Of a DNA stretch of 12,676 bases, positions 6,896-12,676 are shown one piece after another. The notes under the pieces are model-generated. The model was not told the DNA's origin and did no database searches. It was given only the letters and a program-made list of their open reading frames with translations. A program made the position numbers and the translations under genes. The number at the start of each line of letters is the position of its first letter. Positions within the stretch are counted from its first letter, which is position 1. This DNA comes from DATJJW01 sp035491935. GTDB taxonomy: Bacteria > Pseudomonadota > Alphaproteobacteria > ATCC43930 > CGMCC-115725. The stretch lies in assembly GCA_035491935.1 (NCBI GenBank), contig DATJJW010000154.1:1-12676 (forward strand), in the 5' to 3' direction.

Positions 6896-6904
6896 CAGAT
6901 TCAC
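6877..6904. promoter_or_regulatory. Possible operator for the GntR regulator
   Basis: Two symmetric elements overlap the promoter: the palindrome TCATATGA (6877-6884) in the spacer, and the inverted repeat GTGAA-N8-TTCAC (6887-6891 with 6900-6904) across the -10 box. FCD-type GntR regulators bind short palindromes at such positions, but neither element matches a specific known consensus. Confidence 0.35.
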
Positions 6905-6932
6905 ATCACGATGCGTTCAGGGAGAGAGTGCC

Positions 6933-7634
6933 GTGTCCGAGATGCCCAACCCCCGTATGATCGCCGTCACCCTGCATCGCGGGAATGAGGCCCAGAAGCG
7001 TGAGGTCGCGATTCATCATGCGGTCGTTGCCGGCTGGACGGGCCGGGACAAGGTGGCGCTGGAAAAGCATATCGTCGAACTGGAGCATCTGGGCGTGAAG
7101 CGCCCGGCCTCGACGCCGATCTTCTACCGCGTCTCGGCTTCTCGCCTGACCACCGATCGCGGCATCGAGGTGAGCGGCGGGGATTCCAGCGGCGAGGTCG
7201 AGTTCGTGCTGCTGAAGACGGGTGGCCGGCTCTGGGTCGGCACCGGCTCCGACCATACCGACCGCCAGGTCGAGACCTACAACGTCACCGTCTCCAAGCA
7301 GATGTGCGACAAGCCGATCGCCGGCGAATTTTGGGATTTGGAGGAGGTGGCGGGTCACTGGGACCAGCTGACGCTCAGCTCCTGGATCATCGAGAAGGGC
7401 GAGCGCGTGCTTTATCAGCAGGGCTCGGTGGCGGCCATGCTGGCGCCCCAGGATCTGCTGGCTTTGTGGAACAACGGCGAGCTCGATGAGGGCACGCTCA
7501 TGTTCTGCGGCACGCTCGCCGCCAAGGGTGGCATCCGTCCGGCGCCGCGTTTCGAGTTCGAACTGGCCGATCCGGTCAAGGGTCGTAAGATCGCCCATGG
7601 CTATGGCATGACCAGCCTGGCGGTCGTCGGCTGA
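6933..7634 (+). CDS. DUF2848 protein, probably FAH-like
   Basis: The protein has 233 residues and is recognised as DUF2848. I read a fumarylacetoacetate-hydrolase-like pattern in it. E88-x-E90 in GEVEFVL and D107 in GTGSDHTDR match the acidic metal ligands of the FAH fold (E-x-E followed by nDvsaR). The stretch EGTLMFCGTLAAKGG near 186-200 matches the FAH GD-x-I-x-TGTP-x-G strand. If this holds, it could hydrolyse or decarboxylate a ring-cleavage or keto-acid product. The start is GTG 6933, because AGGGAG ends eight to nine bases before it; ATG 6942 is the alternative. It is the first gene of the operon and its TGA overlaps the regulator start by one base. The function is inferred, not known. 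Confidence 0.85.
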   Translation: MSEMPNPRMIAVTLHRGNEAQKREVAIHHAVVAGWTGRDKVALEKHIVELEHLGVKRPASTPIFYRVSASRLTTDRGIEVSGGDSSGEVEFVLLKTGGRLWVGTGSDHTDRQVETYNVTVSKQMCDKPIAGEFWDLEEVAGHWDQLTLSSWIIEKGERVLYQQGSVAAMLAPQDLLALWNNGELDEGTLMFCGTLAAKGGIRPAPRFEFELADPVKGRKIAHGYGMTSLAVVG

Positions 7635-8386
7635 TGTCGACCCGGCCGCCGGCGAAATTGCCGCCGCCCAATCAGCGGCCGCCGAGCCCGCGGGCCGGCC
7701 GACGCCAGCAGGCGGGGCAGCCTTCGTTGCGCGACATCGCCTACGACCTCATCAAGCACCGCATCACGACCTGCGCGTACAAGCCGGGCGAATATCTGAA
7801 CGAGGCCTTCGTCTCGGCCAATCTCGGCATCGGCCGGACGCCGGTGCACCAGGCGCTCGACCGGCTGATGCTGGAGGGACTGGTCGACGTGATCCCGCGC
7901 AAGGGCGTCATCGTCAAGCCGATCAGCCTCGACGAGGTCATGCAGATCATCGAGGTGCGCACGCTCAACGAATGCTACGGCGTGCGGCTGGCCGCGGCCA
8001 ATGCCAGTCCGGACCAGGTCGCGCGTCTGACCGACATCTTGACCCGGACCGCGCAATGGATCGCCGCGCGCAACAATGAAGAGATCATGATGCTCGACCG
8101 CGAGTTTCATGGCGTGCTGGCCCAGGCCTCGCGCAATGACGTGCTGGCCGAGCATCTCGGCCGGCTGCATGACCGCTCGATCCGCTTCTGGGCCTTGTCG
8201 CTGACCACGCCCGGCCATCATCAGGCGGTGCAGGAGCAGCACCAGGCGATCCTGGCCGCGATCCGCGACCGCGACCCGGCCGGCGCCGAGCAGGCGATGC
8301 GCGCGCATATTGAGGATTTCCGCAACAACATCACGCGCAGCGTGGCGCCCGGCATTGCTGCCGGGGGCAACCGCGCCGTTGGCTAG
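7634..8386 (+). CDS. GntR family transcriptional regulator, FCD type
   Basis: The protein has 250 residues. After a proline-rich, basic N-terminal tail of about 30 residues comes the winged helix (residues 31-97, with LNEAFVSANLGIGRTPVHQALDRLMLEGL). The effector domain is FCD, with the usual metal ligands Asp155 and His159 (DREFH), His203 (EQHQ) and His225 (MRAH). Such regulators typically bind small carboxylic acids through this metal. The gene overlaps the DUF2848 stop by one base (TGATG) and lies inside the operon, so it likely controls its own unit, perhaps through the inverted repeats at 6877-6904. It is probably a repressor relieved by a pathway acid; that is inference from the family. 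Confidence 0.93.
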   Translation: MSTRPPAKLPPPNQRPPSPRAGRRQQAGQPSLRDIAYDLIKHRITTCAYKPGEYLNEAFVSANLGIGRTPVHQALDRLMLEGLVDVIPRKGVIVKPISLDEVMQIIEVRTLNECYGVRLAAANASPDQVARLTDILTRTAQWIAARNNEEIMMLDREFHGVLAQASRNDVLAEHLGRLHDRSIRFWALSLTTPGHHQAVQEQHQAILAAIRDRDPAGAEQAMRAHIEDFRNNITRSVAPGIAAGGNRAVG

Positions 8387-8398
8387 AGGGTAGGGTAG

Positions 8399-9628
8399 GT
8401 GACACCGCAAGTTCTCATCGCCGGTGGTGGACCGGTCGGCCTGTTCTCCGCGTTGCTGCTGGGCCTGCGTGGCGTCTCGGTGCGCGTTTTCGACGCCAAC
8501 GCGACGTTGCAGCACGATCCGCGCGCGGCCACGACCCATCCGGCCACGCTGGAGGCGATCGCGATCGACGGTCTGGTCGAGGATATGGCGCGCGAAGGCC
8601 TGGTGGCGCCGATCTTCCAGTTCTGGGACCGGCCGAACAACCGCCTGGTCGCCGAATTCGACCACGCGATCCTCAAGGACGAGGTCCGCTTCCCCTATGT
8701 CATCCAGTGCGAGCAGTTCAAGACCTCGCGCCTGATCCTGGAGCGGGTGCAGCGCCTGCCCAATGTCGAGGTGCTGTTCAGCCATGAGGTGACCGGGGTC
8801 GAGCAGACGGCGAATGACGTCGCGATCACGGTCAAGGGGCCGGAGGGCGTCTCGACCCATCGCGGTCTCTATCTCATCGGTGCCGATGGCGGGCGCAGCG
8901 TCGTGCGCAAGCAATGCAACATCGCCTTCGAGGGCTTCACCTGGGACGAGCGCTTCATCGTGCTGACCACGCCCTTCGATTTCGCGAAGCATCGGGGATA
9001 CTGCTTCCGCAGCTATTTCGCGGACCCCGAGGAGTGGTGCAACTGTTTCAAGGTCTCGGGCGACGGGCCGCCGGGCCTGTGGCGCACGGTATTCCCGACC
9101 AATCCGAAGCTGACGGAAGAGGAGCTGATGAGCGACGCGGCCGTTCAGGCGCGGCTGCAGAAGTTCTTCCCCAATAACGAGCCCTACGAGATCGTCCACC
9201 GTAACCTCTATACGACCCATCAGCGGGTGGCGAAGACCCTCCGCGTCGGCCGGGTGGCGCTGGCGGGCGATGCCGCGCACATCAACAATCCGATCGGCGG
9301 CATGGGGCTGAATGGCGGGCTGCAGGACGCCTCCAACCTTGCCGACAAACTCTGCGACATCCTGCTGAACGGCGCCTCCGACGACTTGCTCGATCTCTAT
9401 GATTTGCAGCGTCGCACCGTGGCGATCGAATTCGTGCAGGAGCAGTCGATCGCCAATAAGCGCCGATTGGAAGCCAAGGACGAGGAGACGCGGCAGCAGA
9501 ATTTCGCGCAGCTGGCCGCGGTCGCCGCCGACCCGGAGAAGGCGAAGGACTTCCTGCTCCGCACCTCGATGATCACCGCCCAGCGCCGGGTCGCCGCCAT
9601 GACCCTGGCCGACAGGAAAGCCTCATGA
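8399..9628 (+). CDS. FAD-dependent aromatic monooxygenase, PheA/TfdB-type
   Basis: The protein has 409 residues and belongs to the group A single-component flavoprotein hydroxylases. The FAD dinucleotide fold is GGGPVG (9-14), the DG motif is GADGGRS (161-167), and the GD motif is AGDAAHINNPIGGMGLNGG (289-307). This group uses NAD(P)H and O2 to hydroxylate activated (usually phenolic) aromatic rings in the cytoplasm. It lacks the C-terminal thioredoxin-like domain of the larger PheA/TfdB enzymes. It starts with GTG at 8399, with AGAGGG eight bases upstream, 12 bases past the regulator stop. The stop overlaps the UbiD start by four bases (ATGA). Pairing with a decarboxylase suggests ring hydroxylation before or after loss of a carboxylate. 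The substrate cannot be told from sequence. Confidence 0.92.
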   Translation: MTPQVLIAGGGPVGLFSALLLGLRGVSVRVFDANATLQHDPRAATTHPATLEAIAIDGLVEDMAREGLVAPIFQFWDRPNNRLVAEFDHAILKDEVRFPYVIQCEQFKTSRLILERVQRLPNVEVLFSHEVTGVEQTANDVAITVKGPEGVSTHRGLYLIGADGGRSVVRKQCNIAFEGFTWDERFIVLTTPFDFAKHRGYCFRSYFADPEEWCNCFKVSGDGPPGLWRTVFPTNPKLTEEELMSDAAVQARLQKFFPNNEPYEIVHRNLYTTHQRVAKTLRVGRVALAGDAAHINNPIGGMGLNGGLQDASNLADKLCDILLNGASDDLLDLYDLQRRTVAIEFVQEQSIANKRRLEAKDEETRQQNFAQLAAVAADPEKAKDFLLRTSMITAQRRVAAMTLADRKAS

Positions 9629-11286
9629 CCAAAACCGCTGCCGACGCGCTCGCCCCCTATTCGACCAAGCAAGGCCCGGTCAGGGCCTATCCCGACCTGC
9701 ATGAGCATGTCATGGAGCTGCATCGCCGCGGGCTGCTGCTCGTGGTCGATGAGCCGATCAACAAGGATACCGAGATGCACCCGCTGGTGCGGTGGCAGTA
9801 TCGCGGCGGCATCCCGGAATCCGATCGCAAGGCATTCCTGTTCACCAATGTCGTCGACAGCAAGGGCAGGCATTACGACGGCGCCGTGCTGGTCGCCGGC
9901 CTGGCGGCCACGCCCGACGTCTATCGCTGCGGCTTCGGTCAGGAGCTGGACCAGATCGGCGCCACCTGGATCAAGGCGCTGGCCAATCCGGTCCAACCGA
10001 ACGTGGTGAAAGAGGCGCCGTGCCAGGAGATCGTCGTCATCGGCGACGCTCTCGACAAGCCGGGGCAGTCGCTGGACGGCGTGCCCGTGCCGATCTCGAC
10101 CCCCGGCTGGGACAATGCGCCCTATCTTTCGGCCGGCCACTACATCACACGAGACCCGGAGACGGGCATCCAGAATCTGGGTAACTATCGCGGTCAGCTG
10201 AAGGCGCCCCGGCGTCTGGGCATGAACCCCTCGGTCGAGCTGCGCGCCGGCATCTATACCCATTGGCTGAAATACAAGGCCATGGGCAAGCCGATGCCCT
10301 GCGCCGTGGTCGTGGGTTGCCCGCCCTCGGTCTCCTATACCTCCGTGCAGAAGATGCCGGAGCATCTGGACGAGCTGGCGGTGGCCGGCGGGCTGGTCGG
10401 CAGCCCGATCAACGTGGTCAAGGCCAAGACCGTCGACCTGTTGGTACCGGCCGAGGCCGAATACGTCATCGAGGGCTTCATCAGCACCGAGACCTTGGAG
10501 CCGGAGGCGCCGTTCGGCGAGTCCCATGGCTATGTCAACCTGCAGGAATACAACGCCTTCATGGATGTGACGGCGATCACGCGGCGCCGCAATCCGATCG
10601 TCACCTCCTTCATCAGCCAGGTGACGCCGTCGGAATCCTCCGTCATCCGCAAGGTCGCGATGGAGCCGGTGTTCCTCAACCACCTGCGCAATGTGCTGGG
10701 CATCAAGGGCGTGAAGCGGGTGGCGATGCACGAGCCGCTGACCAGCCTCTACGCCGTCATCGCCGTGCAATTCGAGCGCAATATGGTCGAGGCGGAGGTG
10801 TGGCGTGCGCTCTATGCCGTCTCGACGCTGCACCGCTTTGCCGGCAAATGGGTGATCGCGGTCGACGAGGATATCGATCCGGCCAATGCCGATGCGCTAT
10901 TCTGGGCCATGTCCTATCGATGCCAGCCGCAGCATGACCTGCGTGTGCTCGATCATAAGGATCCGGGCCATGGGCCGAAGGGACCGCGCGATGGCGGCGC
11001 CAGCGCGGCCGTGGTCATCAATGCGCTCTTGAAGGGCGAATTCGCGCCGGTGGCCCTGCCCAAGCGCGAATTCATGGAAAATGCCCGGGCGATCTGGGAG
11101 CGGCTGGGCCTGCCGCCGCTGAAGCCGGAGAACCCCTGGCATGGCTACGATCTCGGCGTCTGGCCGGCGCATCTGGAGCGCCAGGCGCGGATGGCGGCCG
11201 AGAGCGACTATTTCGCCTTCAGCGACGAACTCATTGCCGGGCGGCGTAGCGACGTCGCCATGAACGACCCTGTACCTCGCGACTAG
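9625..11286 (+). CDS. UbiD family decarboxylase (prenylated-FMN dependent)
   Basis: The protein has 553 residues, near the 490-610 usual for UbiD/Fdc enzymes. The catalytic set appears intact. Arg189 (NLGNYRGQ) is the probable active-site arginine, and Glu294 and Glu299 in EAPFGE match the two glutamates of Fdc1 (E-G-P-F-G-E). The GCPPSVSY and SHGYV segments are also typical. The enzyme reversibly decarboxylates unsaturated or aromatic acids in the cytoplasm using prenyl-FMN made by UbiX. No ubiX is in the window, so the cofactor must come from elsewhere. The start overlaps the hydroxylase stop by four bases, so the two are translationally coupled and probably act in consecutive steps. It is not expected to be the ubiquinone-pathway UbiD, given this catabolic context. 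Confidence 0.93.
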   Translation: MTKTAADALAPYSTKQGPVRAYPDLHEHVMELHRRGLLLVVDEPINKDTEMHPLVRWQYRGGIPESDRKAFLFTNVVDSKGRHYDGAVLVAGLAATPDVYRCGFGQELDQIGATWIKALANPVQPNVVKEAPCQEIVVIGDALDKPGQSLDGVPVPISTPGWDNAPYLSAGHYITRDPETGIQNLGNYRGQLKAPRRLGMNPSVELRAGIYTHWLKYKAMGKPMPCAVVVGCPPSVSYTSVQKMPEHLDELAVAGGLVGSPINVVKAKTVDLLVPAEAEYVIEGFISTETLEPEAPFGESHGYVNLQEYNAFMDVTAITRRRNPIVTSFISQVTPSESSVIRKVAMEPVFLNHLRNVLGIKGVKRVAMHEPLTSLYAVIAVQFERNMVEAEVWRALYAVSTLHRFAGKWVIAVDEDIDPANADALFWAMSYRCQPQHDLRVLDHKDPGHGPKGPRDGGASAAVVINALLKGEFAPVALPKREFMENARAIWERLGLPPLKPENPWHGYDLGVWPAHLERQARMAAESDYFAFSDELIAGRRSDVAMNDPVPRD

Positions 11287-11328
11287 ATAATCAACCAATA
11301 ATAACCTTAGCCTCGAAGGAGCCCAGTC

Positions 11329-12330
11329 ATGAAAGTCCGCTTGAACGTTATGCTTCGTGTTGCGTCGTCAGTCGTGGCGCTGATGGCGGGAATTTCGGTC
11401 GCCTCGGCCCAGGAGACGCATTCCTGGCGCCATGGCATCGTCCAGGCCAAAAGCGATGCGGGCATCGTGATGATGGCCAAGCACAAGGGCTTCGACAAGG
11501 ATCAGCACCTCGACCTCGACATCGTCCAGTTCACTGGCGATTCCCTGGCACTGAAGGCGCTGATCGCGGGTGAGATCGACAGCTATGACGGCAGCCCCGG
11601 CGGCCCGATGCTGGCGGCATCTCATGGCGCCGACGTCAAGATCGTCGGCTGCTACTGGCCGGGCCTGACCTATGGCATCTATTCCAAGGACAATCTGAAA
11701 TCGGTACAGGACCTCAAGGGCAGGACGCTGGCGATTTCCGGTCCCGGCTCGCTGCCCGACCTGCTGGCGCGCGGCATCCTGTCCAATGCCGGCATCACAC
11801 CCTCGGAGGTGAAGTTCGCGCAGATGGGCAGCGACACCGACCGCATCAAGGCGATCACCGCCGGCGTGGTCGATGCCGGCGCGGCCTCGCTTGAATTCAT
11901 CAACTACGCGAAGACGCTGCACATCAAGCTGCTGGTCAATGCCCATGATGCGGTGCCGCAGTTCATCCGCTTCTGCACCATGACGAGCTCCAACGTGCTC
12001 AAGACCCGCAAGGATGATCTGGCGCATTACCTGGCGGCCCAGATGGAGGGCACGCGCTACGCGCTCGACCATCGCGACGAGACGCTGGCGCTGACACGTG
12101 AGACGACCAAGGCACCGGCGAGCGATCCGCGCGCTGCCGACCTGTTCGACCAGGTGGTCAAGATCAACGCCGTGGTGCCGGAGATGCCGATCCCGGTCGA
12201 TCGTCTCGCCTGGATGCAGGATCTGTTGATGAAGACCGGCAATCTCAAGGTCAAGCAGGACCTGACCAAGCTGGTCGACAACAGCGCCCGCGTCGAAGCC
12301 TTGGGCTTCGTCCACAAGCAGAAGCACTAA
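11329..12330 (+). CDS. ABC transporter substrate-binding protein, NMT1/SsuA-like
   Basis: The protein has 333 residues with a Sec signal peptide: a basic start (MKVRLNVMLR), a hydrophobic core, and a cleavage site probably after ASA at residues 25-27. The mature part has the SsuA/TauA/ThiY-type layout: early KHKGFDKDQHLDLDI, then ALIAGEIDSYDGSPGG, the hinge LKGRTLAISGPGS near 124-136, and ITAGVVDAGAASLE. It binds a small ligand in the periplasm; relatives take sulfonates, pyrimidine precursors or aromatic acids. AGGAG sits seven bases before ATG 11329. The 42-base AT-rich gap after UbiD has no terminator. The ATPase gene follows after 35 bases. The ligand is likely the acid handled by the UbiD and the hydroxylase. 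Confidence 0.9.
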   Translation: MKVRLNVMLRVASSVVALMAGISVASAQETHSWRHGIVQAKSDAGIVMMAKHKGFDKDQHLDLDIVQFTGDSLALKALIAGEIDSYDGSPGGPMLAASHGADVKIVGCYWPGLTYGIYSKDNLKSVQDLKGRTLAISGPGSLPDLLARGILSNAGITPSEVKFAQMGSDTDRIKAITAGVVDAGAASLEFINYAKTLHIKLLVNAHDAVPQFIRFCTMTSSNVLKTRKDDLAHYLAAQMEGTRYALDHRDETLALTRETTKAPASDPRAADLFDQVVKINAVVPEMPIPVDRLAWMQDLLMKTGNLKVKQDLTKLVDNSARVEALGFVHKQKH

Positions 12331-12365
12331 GCCTAGTAACCCCGAACCAGGGAAAGTCCGAGTCC

Positions 12366-12676
12366 ATGGGTGCCATCAGTCTCGTCGATGTCTCCAAACG
12401 CTTCGCCTTCCGCATTGGCGGCGAGGTACAGGTCGTCAATGCGCTCTCTTCGATCAGCATCGACATCCCTGATGGCGAGATCGCGGTATTGATCGGCCCC
12501 TCGGGCTGCGGCAAGACCACGGCCTTGCGCATCACCATGGGGCTGGAGACGGCGACGCGGGGCAGGGTCGTGATCGATGGCCGGACGGTGACCGGCTGCG
12601 GCTACGACCGTGGCCTGGTCTTCCAGCATGCCGAGCTGCTGCCGTGGCTGACCGCGGAGCAGAACGTCATGTTCGG
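12366..12676 (+). CDS. ABC transporter ATP-binding protein, SsuB/TauB-like (partial)
   Basis: The frame opens at ATG 12366 and runs off the window end without a stop, giving 103 residues. Walker A is GPSGCGKTT (44-52), preceded by an ISIDIPDGEIAVLIG strand. The Q-loop is VFQHAELLPW, typical of the nitrate/sulfonate/taurine ATPase group (QxxxLLPW). Signature, Walker B and H-loop lie beyond the window. AGGGAAAG at 12349-12356 is a possible ribosome site. It supplies the ATPase for the preceding binding protein; a permease gene is expected just outside. Confidence 0.93.
   Translation, partial: MGAISLVDVSKRFAFRIGGEVQVVNALSSISIDIPDGEIAVLIGPSGCGKTTALRITMGLETATRGRVVIDGRTVTGCGYDRGLVFQHAELLPWLTAEQNVMF

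Noticed and set aside
7601..9280. 559-codon open frame antisense to DUF2848, GntR and hydroxylase genes
   Set aside because: Composition is that of a reverse-strand shadow in GC-rich DNA (rich in Arg, Asp, His, Leu), without any domain; the plus-strand genes are clear.
9397..10833. 478-codon open frame antisense to hydroxylase and UbiD genes
   Set aside because: Low-complexity Arg/His/Asp/Gly-rich shadow with no motif; the opposite strand encodes a full UbiD.
11368..12327. 319-codon open frame antisense to the binding-protein gene
   Set aside because: Shadow of a gene with a clear signal peptide and fold on the plus strand.
1..12676. CRISPR array, insertion sequence, integrase or toxin-antitoxin pair
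   Set aside because: No regularly spaced repeats, transposase motifs or recombinase motifs were seen on either strand.

Overview
The window is GC-rich, densely coded bacterial DNA. Its proteins (a YajQ family protein, an RhlE-like DEAD-box helicase, DUF423, RarD, DUF2848) and a tRNA-Glu(CTC) with an encoded CCA point to a free-living alphaproteobacterium, perhaps of the Rhodospirillales type. That placement is inferred from family content and base composition; no marker gene proves it.

Left part (1-2540). A ModA-like solute-binding domain protein without a signal peptide is followed by a looser, accessory-looking stretch. This holds a small predicted membrane protein (929-1414), a small soluble protein (1495-1800), a tRNA-like sequence with a broken acceptor stem (about 1860-1931), and a minus-strand protein with a C-terminal cysteine cluster (2042-2392). 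The stretch ends at the 3' side of an intact minus-strand tRNA-Glu (2541-2616), which has its own UUCG-loop terminator.

Middle part (2617-6932). On the minus strand lie a DEAD-box RNA helicase with a TTG start and, after a strong hairpin, a yajQ-family gene. Divergent from the helicase is a DUF423 membrane protein gene coupled by a 4-base overlap to a rarD-type permease gene. Facing rarD is a remnant that keeps only the STAS domain of a SulP anion transporter.

Right part (6933-12676). This is one plus-strand operon that leaves the window: a DUF2848 protein, a GntR/FCD regulator, a single-component FAD aromatic hydroxylase, a UbiD-type prenyl-FMN decarboxylase, a secreted NMT1/SsuA-like binding protein and an SsuB/TauB-like ABC ATPase that is cut by the window end. 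Several genes overlap by 1-4 bases. A good promoter (TTGACT, 17 bp, AAATAT) with inverted repeats lies in front. I infer that the operon imports an aromatic or heteroaromatic carboxylate, then decarboxylates and hydroxylates it, with the GntR protein sensing a pathway acid. DUF2848 carries what looks like the E-x-E...D metal triad of fumarylacetoacetate hydrolases, so it may act on a ring-cleavage product. The substrate is not known; this operon is the best candidate for an undescribed system here.
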